A stretch of DNA of 64,000 bases from Candidatus Obscuribacterales bacterium (GTDB taxonomy: Bacteria > Cyanobacteriota > Vampirovibrionia > Obscuribacterales > Obscuribacteraceae), in the NCBI GenBank assembly GCA_019747875.1, contig JAIEQI010000062.1, positions 1 through 64,000 on the forward strand, in the 5' to 3' direction. Positions 43,578 to 53,700 of the stretch are shown one piece after another. The translations under genes were made by a program, and so were the position numbers. The notes under the pieces were generated by a model, which was not told where the DNA came from, did not search any database, and saw only the letters and a program-made list of their open reading frames with translations. Position 1 is the first letter of the stretch, and each line of letters starts with the position of its first letter.

Positions 43578-46496
43578 TTGTCGTCCAGCCCCCGCCAGAA
43601 ATTGCCGGTACTGACGAAGTTCCCAGCCGCATTTGTTGAGGTGGGTCTGTTCTTTGCTCTGGCTGTGCTGGTCTTTGCTGCGCAAGTGTTTTATCTCAAT
43701 AATCCTTTGCTGTCTCAGCTCTTCGATTCGCTGGGTTATATGTGGACCGCAGGACATTTACAGAGCGCTCTGACCTTGCAACATCTTGGTGAAATAGCAC
43801 AGTTCATTTTAGCTGGATGTCCTGAGCAAGGTCGAGCTGCATTACTGTCATCGATGACGGGACTAGGTGACATAGTAAAGACGGGTCCGGTACTACCCGC
43901 GATGCTGGCAACAGCTTACTCAATACTGCATAAACCGCTAATTTCTTCGCAATGGGCAGCCGGCGCCTGGCTGATGATTGTATCTTCGGCATTGACGGTG
44001 ATCCCCGTATGGTTCTGGGCAAGAAAGCTAGCGGGCATCGGTGCTGCGCGTATAGCAGCGCTACTTACGATTCTCTATTCCGGTTTTGGCGTTAACTCGG
44101 GAAGAATCCTTTCCGAGATCCCGGGAATATGTGTCTCGGCTGCAGCCCTTCTGGCATTCACTTATGTAGTCTTCACGAGCTCAGAACTAAAGACAGATCT
44201 TATAGAGGGAAGAAATCGAGATCAGCGCAGAAAACAAAAACGCATAGCTTTCTGGAAATTGATTAGCCTATCGTTTGGCACAGGGGTTTTGACTGGCATT
44301 ATGATGTTGGCACGCCCAACACTTCTTCCGGTGCCCGTGTTAATGCTAATCAGCACAGTGCTTGCGGGACACCTAACAAGGATCAAAGGTCTGATTAAGC
44401 CCTCGATGCTTGTTGGTGCATGCGCTGGAATTTTCCTGGTATTTTCTCCCTGGATGATCTGCAAGTTGGTGCTTACCGGAACACCGTCCATCATGGTCGA
44501 GCGTTATGGTCCATACAACCTATGCGCTGGACTCGATCTGCGTACCGATGGCTGGGACGCATTGCCATCCGAATATGTCAGTCACCCCAATCGCTTCAAG
44601 CTAAGTATGAGCGATGTACTCAAACAAATCGGACGGGAAGCACGTGAACAACCAGCGGCGTTCTTGCAAATGCTTTTGCGCAAACCTTGCCGCCTGATTG
44701 ATTCACCCTGGAATGATTTTCAAGTTCGTTACCTCGGAATTCCGTGGCTGCTTCAACGTTTCATCCATCACTTCATTATGCTTGCCGGCGCATTGGGCAT
44801 AATCATGATGCTGGGCGACGGCTGGAAGCGAAAGAATGTTCTGCTAGTGGCATCTGCAACCGTGCTCGGATCATTCGTTGTTTACCACTTCATTTCTTGC
44901 ATTTTCATCACGATGAGCCGCTACTTCGTTACCGCTGTGCCGGAACTGATCGTCCCAGCAGCGTACTTCTTGAGCCACTTGTTGAAGAACAGGCGCTCTA
45001 TTCCAGCATTTCTGGTACTCATTTCAGCTCCACTTTTTTCGCTTGCAATAAACTACTTGCTTGTTCCCGGATATGGACGATTGAGTGACATCAGCTCTGA
45101 TTTTGGACTTCAGCAAACGGCGTGGGTTTTGGCTTTCGCCCTGTCGCTTGTATTGGCTCTGGCAAGCATCTACCCGTCAACGCAAGTCTTCGTCAGTTTG
45201 CGTGCAAAACTGGCGTCAATAATCGTTGCCGTACCGATTTGTTTGATCTGCCTCATTTCCACATCGCATCAGATCATGTGCTCAGAGGCGATTCTAAAAC
45301 TCGGAGCGGTTGATCGCAAGATACTAAAATCCACCGCGACTTTGCCGGTTGGTGTTGAGTGTAATCAATGGTACCTGGTTTTAGATGCGAACGATTCATC
45401 TACGCGCGAACCCGACCGAAATATTCGTCCGCTTTTGTCAGGGCTTAAGATGCGAGTGAACGGTCGGGAGTTGGAACCGGACTGGGAACCGTTGTTGGTC
45501 TTAGACAACGCTCACAGAGAAGAGATTATGTATCTGTCTGCATTTGCGTATTCTGCTTCCAAACGAGCTACAGACTTCAGGCAATGGATTGCCTGCCCGC
45601 TCCCCAGAGAGAACATAAAAGAAGGCGAAGAGAACGTTATAGAACTTTCCCTTAAAGACGAGGACGGTAAACATCCCAAAATCTTCGCGGACTTTTGCGA
45701 AGCATCTGGCGATCGCATTCATACTGTTTCTCTGACAGAATTTTCTTGGTCGAAGGGTTTTTTCGCTGACTGCCCTGGCGAGATGCGACTTGATCTTTTT
45801 TCGTCTCAGCCAGCGCAAACAAAGCAGCGTCAGGAAGCGGTAAGGGTTGCGGGCGCGACGTCCAAATTGAAGGCTCGAATGTTTTTGCTTGGAGTGAATA
45901 ACAAAGCTCTGCCGCAGTTGTATTTGTCTCCGCCGGATATTATCAAGGCACCCGATCTCAACATTGGTACTCACGAGAAGGAGATTTTCAGCAGCTGGGA
46001 ATGCGATCTCAAAAAGAGAATGAGGGAGAATGGCAACAGCGGCAAAGCTGCAGCTACCGGTCGAAGCGTTCGAATCAAAGTTAGCGGTGAGATCAGGTCC
46101 AACAACCCCCTGGCCGACGGCTCCGTTGCTCTCATTGAACAATATCTTGGCGATGATGAGAAGACAAAATACACCGAATTTGCACCGCTTGCTCCACAGC
46201 GCCTGCCAGCAGATAGAGACTGGAACCATTTTGAGTTTGAAGATTTCGTCAAACCAGTTCTGGAAGTAACAGACGCTAACGGAAATAAGACCGGAAAGCT
46301 GTCGACATTGAGCTCCCTGAAACTGTCATTTTCAGGACGTCCCTGGTGGGAAGTGCTCGCCTATGGAAACTTTAAATCGCGCAACACGATTCAATTCCGC
46401 AATGTACAAGTGGAAGTGGAAACCTTGCCAGGAATGGATCTCAGCACCGACAACCCTATGTGGTTTGAACTTAATTCAGAATTTTTACGAGAGTAA
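43578..46496 (+). CDS. Large GT39/PMT-like membrane protein, 972 aa
   Basis: Translation begins at TTG 43578, with CAGG close upstream; no earlier ATG fits. The N-terminal half has roughly 10-12 membrane spans (for example FFALAVLVFAAQVFYLNN, LLTILYSGFGVNSGRI, GVLTGIMMLARPTLLPVPVL) and the layout of glycosyltransferases that use polyprenyl-phosphate sugars (GT39/ArnT-like). The conserved acidic loop is likely FDSLGYMWTAGHL near residue 50. The C-terminal 400 residues are soluble, beta-rich and charged (MRVNGRELEPDWEPLLVLDN, HFEFEDFVKPVLEV) and would lie outside the membrane. It follows the acyltransferase pair by 23 bases and probably adds a sugar to the same glycan or protein. Confidence 0.75.
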   Translation: MSSSPRQKLPVLTKFPAAFVEVGLFFALAVLVFAAQVFYLNNPLLSQLFDSLGYMWTAGHLQSALTLQHLGEIAQFILAGCPEQGRAALLSSMTGLGDIVKTGPVLPAMLATAYSILHKPLISSQWAAGAWLMIVSSALTVIPVWFWARKLAGIGAARIAALLTILYSGFGVNSGRILSEIPGICVSAAALLAFTYVVFTSSELKTDLIEGRNRDQRRKQKRIAFWKLISLSFGTGVLTGIMMLARPTLLPVPVLMLISTVLAGHLTRIKGLIKPSMLVGACAGIFLVFSPWMICKLVLTGTPSIMVERYGPYNLCAGLDLRTDGWDALPSEYVSHPNRFKLSMSDVLKQIGREAREQPAAFLQMLLRKPCRLIDSPWNDFQVRYLGIPWLLQRFIHHFIMLAGALGIIMMLGDGWKRKNVLLVASATVLGSFVVYHFISCIFITMSRYFVTAVPELIVPAAYFLSHLLKNRRSIPAFLVLISAPLFSLAINYLLVPGYGRLSDISSDFGLQQTAWVLAFALSLVLALASIYPSTQVFVSLRAKLASIIVAVPICLICLISTSHQIMCSEAILKLGAVDRKILKSTATLPVGVECNQWYLVLDANDSSTREPDRNIRPLLSGLKMRVNGRELEPDWEPLLVLDNAHREEIMYLSAFAYSASKRATDFRQWIACPLPRENIKEGEENVIELSLKDEDGKHPKIFADFCEASGDRIHTVSLTEFSWSKGFFADCPGEMRLDLFSSQPAQTKQRQEAVRVAGATSKLKARMFLLGVNNKALPQLYLSPPDIIKAPDLNIGTHEKEIFSSWECDLKKRMRENGNSGKAAATGRSVRIKVSGEIRSNNPLADGSVALIEQYLGDDEKTKYTEFAPLAPQRLPADRDWNHFEFEDFVKPVLEVTDANGNKTGKLSTLSSLKLSFSGRPWWEVLAYGNFKSRNTIQFRNVQVEVETLPGMDLSTDNPMWFELNSEFLRE

Positions 46497-46561
46497 ACCG
46501 AAAGAATACGGGTCAATTTGCCTTCTCGGGCAACGCCTGACGTCCCTTTCGAAAACGACAG

Positions 46562-46574
46562 GAGCGAATTGCTC
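46562..46574. repeat. Small inverted repeat at the edge of the block
   Basis: GAGC-GAATT-GCTC forms a 4-bp stem. It is the first of the hairpins that continue to 46891. Confidence 0.4.
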
Positions 46575-46578
46575 TTCG

Positions 46579-46608
46579 TATGGAGCGCGGACGTCCCGTC
46601 CGCCCATA
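46579..46608 (+). repeat. 30-bp repeat copy A of the palindromic block
   Basis: The unit carries GCGGACG-TCC-CGTCCGC at 46587-46603, a 7-bp stem with a 3-base loop. Read against the reverse complement of 46862-46891, 29 of 30 positions agree, so the two are inverted copies at the ends of the block. Confidence 0.8.
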
Positions 46609-46636
46609 AGTATGGGCCGCGGACGTCCCGTCCGCG
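46602..46636 (+). repeat. Two adjacent hairpins, second GC-rich palindrome copy
   Basis: GCCCATA-AG-TATGGGC (46602-46617) is a perfect 7-bp palindrome, directly followed by CGCGGACG-TCC-CGTCCGCG (46618-46636, 8-bp stem). The latter repeats the 18 bases at 46586-46603 exactly. Confidence 0.75.
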
Positions 46637-46653
46637 TTAACTGTGATAAAAGC

Positions 46654-46674
46654 GAAGAGCGAAGCCGGCTCTTC
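46654..46674 (+). repeat. Hairpin GAAGAGC/GCTCTTC
   Basis: A 7-bp perfect stem with a 7-base loop (46654-46660 and 46668-46674). Confidence 0.6.
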
Positions 46675-46703
46675 CTCTATCGCTCTTAAAACAGATTCGT
46701 ATC

Positions 46704-46721
46704 AGCGATGCATGCATCGCT
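46704..46721. repeat. Perfect 18-bp palindrome
   Basis: AGCGATGCATGCATCGCT is its own reverse complement. It lies in the middle of the block and could be a protein site or the tip of a cruciform. Confidence 0.75.
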
Positions 46722-46747
46722 CTTTAGAGATCAACTCTCTGGAAAGG

Positions 46748-46821
46748 AGCGACGCCGTGAGTCGCTGCTACAAAGTAGAGAGCGATTTCGCTCTCGGCAG
46801 ATCGGAGTCGGCAGAGCCGAC
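46748..46821 (+). repeat. Three consecutive hairpins
   Basis: AGCGAC/GTCGCT (46748-46753, 46761-46766), GAGAGCGA-TT-TCGCTCTC (46778-46795) and GTCGGC-AGA-GCCGAC (46807-46821) follow each other with short gaps. CAGAGCCG at 46812 also pairs with CGGCTCTG at 46848, so alternative pairings exist. Confidence 0.65.
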
Positions 46822-46861
46822 GCTCGGCGCGATCGATAGACAGCAAACGGCTCTGTGAGGC

Positions 46862-46891
46862 TATGGGCGGACGAGACGTCCGCGCTCCATA
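46862..46891 (-). repeat. 30-bp repeat copy B, inverted copy of 46579-46608
   Basis: Contains GCGGACG-AGA-CGTCCGC (46867-46883). It is the inverted partner of copy A with one mismatch out of 30, and the mismatch lies in the loop, so the stem is kept. Confidence 0.8.
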
Positions 46892-46959
46892 CTTAGGACA
46901 GTTTCGTCGCTTCAATTTGAGAAGACCGTCTCTTCGATTTTGGGTGATTGGGTGAGTAG

Positions 46960-49900
46960 CTACTGCAAACGGTGGATCGGCAGGCTGAGTTGAAAGGCTG
47001 GAGTGAACGCAACAGGCTCTAGCCTGCCGTACTGTGCAAAATAGATCCACGCAGATGGACGAACCTTAGTTAGCGATTCGAAGTCATCGACGTAAACGGA
47101 TAATTGTGCGCTGTGACTTGCTACTTGCTTTTTCATTTCGCGTAGATCAAAGTGGTCTGTTTTGTAGTCCACGATTTGCCACGAACCATCTGGCATCTGC
47201 AGCAACAAATCCGGACGCAATTCGTCGATCTCTCCACCTGGGCGCATTATTGAATACGGTTGTTCATGAAAGCGTTTGCTTGCGGCTTTCATGACAGAAT
47301 ACAATCCACTGCCCTGAAATATTTCCAAAAGGCGTGCGCCTTCCTTCATCAAATACTCAAGCGCTCTCTCGTCGAAAACAGCAACCGAGTGATGCTTGCA
47401 TAATGCCAGCAATGTAGTCTCGGATGGTAGCTCCAAATTCGGACCCAAGCGGCTCATAAGTAGGTGAAAATAGTTTCCAGCAATGGTTTGATTTACCAGC
47501 GGCGTCTCGCCTTCGGCACACGAAACGCGAACTAGTTGTTGCCAGGGTACAGGTTTGAAGAATTGGGTATTCTTGGAAATCTCCGGTGAGATAAGCGAGA
47601 GATCGATCGGCTCATTCTTAGATGAAGAATCGGCAAATGTACTGACGTACTCTGAAGCCAATTCAGGGAAACTGCTCTCGCCTGCCATGAAGTCGAGATC
47701 CATTATCTCGTCTGCTCCCAAGGCATCGGGGGCAGCAGAGAATTCCGAATCCGCGGGACTTTCAGCAGCTGAATCGTGCAAATTAATCGAGGGCAGGATT
47801 GGTGCTAGAGATGACAAATCAGAGTCAGAGGAGACGCCAGTGCTCCTGGAATCGAAAATAGCAGCCGAACCTGCTTCCACGCCGTCTGGTTGGATACTGG
47901 AATTTCCCAGACCGAACAGCTCAATAGCTTCCGGTTCTAATTCGTCAGTTGGACCGCCTGTCTTCTCCGAATTCGACAGAACTCTAGCTGGGTCGAAGTC
48001 CAAGTCTGCTGTGTCCTCGAAAATCGTGGTCATGGTCGCATCATCAATGAGTGACTGTTCGTCCGCAATTTCTTGCACTAGATTCCAGCTACACGGGTCG
48101 CTGGCACTTTCGCTGCTGCACACAGCTTCGAAAATTTCAGAACCGGGTTCAGGCAAATCCAGAGCATCGACCAGCCAGGATCCAAAACAAGGAGAGCGGC
48201 GCGATCGGCTTGTGATGAAAAGCGCCAGATAGTCACGAGGGCGCGTCAATGCAACATATAAAAGACGTTTCTTTTCTTCCTCTCCCATTGTCGAATTGAG
48301 CTTACTGGCTGCGCAGAAGAAGGTAGGCTTTTCCTCCTCGGCATCGCGAGTTGGATCCAGTGCTATGGCAAAGTCCTTTCCGAAAATCAATTTCTGTGAT
48401 CGTTCAAGTGCACTCTTGCCCAAACGTGGCAGAAGAACTGCACCAAATTCCAAGCCTTTTGATCTGTGGATGGTCATCAAACGAACCGAGTCATCCGCCG
48501 ATAAGGGGGCATCCGTAAGGTTCTTAACACCCAGTTTTCGCATCGAAGCAAGTGATTCGAGGAAGGCACCGAGAGACATCTGGCGATGGCGGCAAGCTAG
48601 CGATAGAAATTTCCAAACATTTCTGGATCTTTGCTTCCCGGATCTTCCAGCAAGCAAGACGATATCAAATGCAGTATCAAGGATGATCTTTCGAACGATG
48701 TCGGGCAGACTCATCTGTCCAACATTGCGCTGAAACTCCTGCAAGCGCTTCACACATGAATAGATTACGTGCTCGCCCGGCTCGTCCGATTTCTGGCGCA
48801 GATTTTGCCAAAGAGATCCTTTGCCTCCGCCGGCTAGCTCATGGAGAATATCATCAGAGATTCCGAACATAGGCGAGCGCAAAACTGCAAATAACGCGTG
48901 GCTGTCTTGCGGACAATCAAGCCACTTGAGCATGTTCTCCAGGTCGTAAATCTCCTGGCGGTCAAGGAAACCCGACCCTGCAATACTTACGAAAGGAATC
49001 TTTGCTTGCGTAAGGGCAAATTCTATCGCCGCAAAATCTGCATTTGCCTGAAGAAGAATAGCAATATCGGAATAGCGTAGAGGCCGATTCTGTCCCAGCT
49101 CTTTGTCAAAAATGGGAACGGCAGATTCCATCTTCTGCTGAATCCATCTGCTGATCGCTAAACCTTCGCTTCTGTCCTCGGCGCTTCTGTCCTCGGCACT
49201 TTGCCCTTCAACAGGTGGAGTGTAAACAACATCGATACGAACCAGCTCATCTTCTTTTTGGCGAGCTGGACGCAATGCCTGGAAGCGCGACTTATATGCA
49301 GCGGCATCCTTATGTGCATCAAAGACGCGCTTAAAAACAGTATTTACAAAATGAACAATCTCCGGGTGACTGCGGAACGATTGACTGAGAGTCATTAATT
49401 CGCCAGAGCCCTCCAGCTCTGTCAGACCGAACCTGGCAGATAGTTCTGAATGCTCGCTGTCTGCAACTGAGTTTATGTAAGTTTTGCAGGAATTGAAGGT
49501 TCCCACATCAGCGCCCTGGAATTTGTAAATCGACTGTTTGTCGTCGCCGATAAGAAATAACTTGGCGCTATCTGCGGCCAATGCTGAAAGCATTTGTGCT
49601 TGCATCCAGTTGGTATCCTGAAACTCGTCAATTAAAACCGCTCGTAGATTTCGCGTCAGCTGCTTTCTGGCGGCCGACCCCGTAGTCAAAAGTGCATGGC
49701 AGCGCTCAATTAAATCATCAAAATCAAGTTTCTGATGGGCAGACTTCATCTCTTCGTACTGGCGAAGAACTTGATCTGCCAGCCCGACCAAACCGTGTAT
49801 CAGCAATATGGCAAGCTCATCGGCCGAGCTCAGTTCACCAGGATTTTTCTTACAAAGCGACTTACAGGCTTTTCGCACGTTGCTCATGGATTGACGCAAG

Positions 49901-50787
49901 TCCTTCCCACTAGCACCACCGGCAGTGCGCGCGGATTCCATTTCCGCAATGCGAATCACAGCCTGCCAACGGTCCTTTATGTCAACAACAGCATTGTCCT
50001 CGCGAGCGCCGGACTTGACTCCCTTCATGACTTTCAAGTGAGCTTGCATTTCACGCTGAGCAAGTCCCAGCTTGCTTTCTGAATCAGCCCAGATCACTTC
50101 CTCAATTTCGGAGCTGTCGCGCACGAATTCCTGGTCTATTAATAGCTCAGAAAGCAATCTTTCTAGATCACGTTGAACAAAGTTCTCGGCAAACTGTTTA
50201 ATCGAATCCTTGCTGGAGGAAGCGAATTTACTTCGGGCTTGTTTGTATTTGAGCGGGCTCTTCAAGAATTCCGAGAGCCATTCCTTCAGCGTTTCAATAG
50301 GATAGTCCAAGAGGGCTTCTTCTGATTCGGAAGGCGCTTCAATTAAACGGCGCATGCACTCGTCAAGACAGGAACTGAGAATTTCCGCCCGCTCCAAATC
50401 ATCCATGATTGCAAAGTCTGGATCGATGCTGGCTTCGGCCGGAAAGTTTTTCAGCACGGATTCGCAAAGTGAATGGATAGTTCCAATCCTTGCTGACTCC
50501 AGCTCTGCAAGTAATTTACTCCAGCGAAGATTCGATTGCTCATCGCTGCAGCTTGCAACAATTTTTGTCAGCTCAAGCTTCAGCCTGCTCCGCATTTCTT
50601 CTGCAGCTTTTCGCGTATAAGTTACCGCGATAATGTCGCTTATTTGCGCTTCCGGGTTCGATCTCAAAATATTGATATAGCGCTCAACCAGCACGAAGGT
50701 TTTACCGGATCCTGCCCCTGCCGATACCAGAACGTGCGTGCCGATCGATTCGATGGCATTAACCTGCTCGTCAGTAAGTTTCGGCAT
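46960..50787 (-). CDS. addA: ATP-dependent helicase/nuclease subunit A
   Basis: The 1275-aa protein is a UvrD-type helicase with a C-terminal PD-(D/E)xK nuclease, and with AddB processes double-strand breaks for recombination. It has SAGAGSGKT (Walker A, residues 22-30), FDDLIERCH, AVLIDEFQDTNWMQ (Walker B region), LIGDDKQSIYKFQGAD, LSQSFRSHPEIV, LMTIHRSKGLEFGAV and LLYVALTRPRDYLA. The nuclease has ELRPDLLLQMPDG and WQIVDYKTD. A Ser/Asp/Glu-rich insert of about 150 residues (nucleotides about 47570-48030) separates helicase and nuclease. A 15-bp tandem duplication at 49167-49196 gives AEDRSAEDRS. It overlaps addB by 17 bases. Confidence 0.93.
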   Translation of the reverse strand: MPKLTDEQVNAIESIGTHVLVSAGAGSGKTFVLVERYINILRSNPEAQISDIIAVTYTRKAAEEMRSRLKLELTKIVASCSDEQSNLRWSKLLAELESARIGTIHSLCESVLKNFPAEASIDPDFAIMDDLERAEILSSCLDECMRRLIEAPSESEEALLDYPIETLKEWLSEFLKSPLKYKQARSKFASSSKDSIKQFAENFVQRDLERLLSELLIDQEFVRDSSEIEEVIWADSESKLGLAQREMQAHLKVMKGVKSGAREDNAVVDIKDRWQAVIRIAEMESARTAGGASGKDLRQSMSNVRKACKSLCKKNPGELSSADELAILLIHGLVGLADQVLRQYEEMKSAHQKLDFDDLIERCHALLTTGSAARKQLTRNLRAVLIDEFQDTNWMQAQMLSALAADSAKLFLIGDDKQSIYKFQGADVGTFNSCKTYINSVADSEHSELSARFGLTELEGSGELMTLSQSFRSHPEIVHFVNTVFKRVFDAHKDAAAYKSRFQALRPARQKEDELVRIDVVYTPPVEGQSAEDRSAEDRSEGLAISRWIQQKMESAVPIFDKELGQNRPLRYSDIAILLQANADFAAIEFALTQAKIPFVSIAGSGFLDRQEIYDLENMLKWLDCPQDSHALFAVLRSPMFGISDDILHELAGGGKGSLWQNLRQKSDEPGEHVIYSCVKRLQEFQRNVGQMSLPDIVRKIILDTAFDIVLLAGRSGKQRSRNVWKFLSLACRHRQMSLGAFLESLASMRKLGVKNLTDAPLSADDSVRLMTIHRSKGLEFGAVLLPRLGKSALERSQKLIFGKDFAIALDPTRDAEEEKPTFFCAASKLNSTMGEEEKKRLLYVALTRPRDYLALFITSRSRRSPCFGSWLVDALDLPEPGSEIFEAVCSSESASDPCSWNLVQEIADEQSLIDDATMTTIFEDTADLDFDPARVLSNSEKTGGPTDELEPEAIELFGLGNSSIQPDGVEAGSAAIFDSRSTGVSSDSDLSSLAPILPSINLHDSAAESPADSEFSAAPDALGADEIMDLDFMAGESSFPELASEYVSTFADSSSKNEPIDLSLISPEISKNTQFFKPVPWQQLVRVSCAEGETPLVNQTIAGNYFHLLMSRLGPNLELPSETTLLALCKHHSVAVFDERALEYLMKEGARLLEIFQGSGLYSVMKAASKRFHEQPYSIMRPGGEIDELRPDLLLQMPDGSWQIVDYKTDHFDLREMKKQVASHSAQLSVYVDDFESLTKVRPSAWIYFAQYGRLEPVAFTPAFQLSLPIHRLQ

Positions 50788-53700
50788 CGTTTGACTCCTC
50801 CATTACTGCCTTCAGCTCAGCGATTCTACACACGCTTTTGTGTTCGCATGTTTTGCAAACGTCCTTGCCATTGGGTTTGACGGAGAAAACACCACGTTCG
50901 ATCTCTGCGATATATGACTTAACCAGAAATTCGGCACGGTCGATGATGTGACCATGTTCCGGTGAGTCAAACTCAATCTTTCCGACGTTACGCGCGGAGC
51001 TAATGCTCAGATATTGCCCCGCAGAAACGCTTGTTTTTGGGAGAATCGATTTTTGCAAAGCCATTGCATAAATCGGCAATTGCAAATTTCGACCTTGCTC
51101 AGCTTCCTTTATGCTTATGTTGCGAGAGCTCGTCTTATAGTCAATCAGCCGAGCAAACTCCCGCAAAGTTTGTTCCACCTCGTTAGGCTCAGAGCTGTAT
51201 TCTCTGCGCAAGTCGACTCTGTCAATACTTCCGCTAATCAGAATTTTCTTGCCGAACTCATCTTCTAAGACCAGGGCAGGAAAAAGTGAGTCACGCCGTC
51301 CGAAACCTACTTCAAACATTTGCGGGAAGTATCCATCAGGGTCATCAGCAATTCGCTGAAGTTCATTTCGGATAAATCGGCTAACGCGAAATCGCAGTTC
51401 TTTTTTCTCGTGCTCAAAATAAGGACCAGGCGTAAAATCTGAACGCTGCTGCAACCATTCGAGGCCTGCACTGAAGGCCTCTTCGAACAACTGAGTACTA
51501 CGCTCTTGCCTGTGAGCCGGCTCCACTTTGCCATAAGCCTGGAAGAAAAGCTCAAGAACTTTGTGATAGGTCAGTCCAATCAAAGCTGGTGTTAAGCCGC
51601 GCTCAGGTTCCTCTCGCGGCGTAATCCCCAGGATGTGATTTGTCCAAAACTTGAAAGGACATTTGCCATAATCATTCAATTTACTTGCCGACCACGTATC
51701 TGGTAAATCAATTGACAAGGCACGGCAGTTGAAGAACTCTTCGAGATAGCCGTTGTACGGATTTGCAGTTTGCAAATTCATGCGCCCAATCACAGCTTGC
51801 AGCGCATTTTGAATAGGAATCCACTGGACGCTTAATGCTGCATGAGCGTTGGATAAGCGCTCCAGCAGTTGATACTGTTCATGCTCAAGTGTTTCCGAAT
51901 TCCACAAAACAGAGGCAATCGCATCTCTGGATGAGTAAGGCTTGCGCAGTCCCGTCTTATAGGGTGCAAGACGCGCTGTCTGTGCATTGGCCCGTTCCTG
52001 CAGTTCTGACAAGTAGAACGATGGCAACAGTTCTTCCGAACTCAGCTCAAATTGAGGCATGCTCAAGACCAGGCTATCTTTTGCACGCTCAAGAAGCGAG
52101 TAAAACAATGCTCGCTCAAAACCGGGTTCATGACGCGGATTGCGAATGTCAATCCCAAAGCTCAACCAGCGTTTAGTCTCTTCAGGACTCAGGAAACCCT
52201 TGGCTGACATATGCCTGGGGAAGTCGCCTTCGACCATTCCACAAATGAAGATCTCAGAGAATGGACGATTAGCAGCTAACTCTGCAGAACTTACCGTCAC
52301 AGCTTCCGAGTCCGGTCGAGGACGAGGGAAATTGCTTCTTTCAATCATAGATTGCAAACGTTGGAAGAACTCAGAGAAGGTTTCCTTTTCTTGCCCCAAC
52401 AAGTCTTGCTGAACAAGCATCAACTTCAAAGAACGGCGCACCGCTTTTATGGTTTCTCGCTCGGCGTTAGCACGAGCAGAACGGAGATCATGTTCACTAG
52501 CTGGAAAACGCATGTACTTTTCAATGAGGTTCTCAATCCGCCTGCAGTGCGCTCGCAGATCGCTCACTGACGAATCGAAATTGAGATCATTCAACAGTAC
52601 CTTCAACCCGCTGACAGGTTCCGTCAACTGATTTCCGCCAATGATCTTCAACCATTCATCGGCACCGCCGACAAGACGCAATTGATACGAGACTCGATCC
52701 AGTTGGCTTACTGCTCGCGGGGAAATCGACATCGCTTCAAGATTCATGTATGGACTTCGCAGGATATCGATAAGTTCTTTTCTCTTGAACTCATTTTGAC
52801 TCAGGAGAAACAGGCGTTTTATAAAGTGCCAACTTGCAAGTTCGGAAATGGAGGCAGACCCGTCGATAAAATAATTGATGCCTGCTTCCTGAAAAGCTGC
52901 TTCGACAGCGCCTGCATAGGAATCATAGCCACGGATAATTACAAGCAACTCGGAGGGATTCTTTTTCCTTTCTACAAGTGCAATCTTCACTTTTCGTGCG
53001 AGCTCTTGCATCTCAATGAAGCGATCTAAACTGGAACTCGACTCAAGGGTGCAAGAGGAACGAGACTTATCAGCGGCATCGGCAGAAGATATCAACCGAA
53101 TACGTGGTCGCAAATTCAAAATCAGTTCATCGAAAGACGCTTCTTTCCACCGATAATCCTCTACGCTTTGCCGCAATCCTTCCGGTGCCGGCAAGGATTC
53201 AGCTGAAGCCTGTAATGTCTCACTAACATAATCAAAAGCAATTCTCGTTTTTTCAGAACAGCGAGCCAATCCTGCAAAAATCTGTCCCTGCAGATGGCTA
53301 ACGCGGTCAAATCCATCAATCAGCAAGATGCCAAAATCGTCGCGCTGCTCAGCAAAAATTGCCTCACGAGAGAGCATTGCCATGCTTTTCTGATCGTGCC
53401 CACCGAGTTCCTGCAACTTTTCACAATATCTTCGATAAACAAGCGCCAGCTCCAACAATCTGGATTCCTGGCAACAAGATTCTTCCAGCCGAGCAGACAA
53501 GTCATCTGGAGCCAAGCCTGCACGCTGAAATTCATCAATTAACTCAAGCTCGGCAGAGGCCGTCCCGTGGAATTCGGAGATCGCAGAGAGACAATTGATC
53601 TCGCCACGCAACTTCATTTCACTAAGAACTTTGGCCATTACCGCCGGGCGAATTTCCTCTGGAATGACATTAACGTCGCCGCGCCGCTTTCTAAGCTCTT

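Larger units (their letters stand above)
46497..46959. other. 463-bp non-coding gap holding a palindromic repeat block
   Basis: No gene is supported here. Short ORFs in the block arise from the repeated GCGGACG units and would encode YGARTSRPPI-like peptides in several frames, so they are artefacts. Most of the stretch consists of closely spaced inverted repeats, listed separately. From 46892 to 46959 there is only unstructured spacer before the addA stop codon. Confidence 0.8.

Noticed and set aside
45708..45715. HIP1-like GCGATCGC octamer of cyanobacteria
   Set aside because: Noticed only once by eye; not enough for enrichment.
46579..46891. Possible CRISPR array
   Set aside because: Units are palindromes at irregular spacing, partly inverted, with no equal-length spacers and no cas genes nearby.
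46363..47050. ORFs on both strands with YGARTSRPP peptides
   Set aside because: They come from translation of the palindromic GCGGACG repeats; the same peptide appears on both strands, which repeats produce and proteins do not.
48296..48733. 145-aa plus-strand ORF inside addA
   Set aside because: It is antisense to helicase motifs and has no ribosome site or recognisable family.
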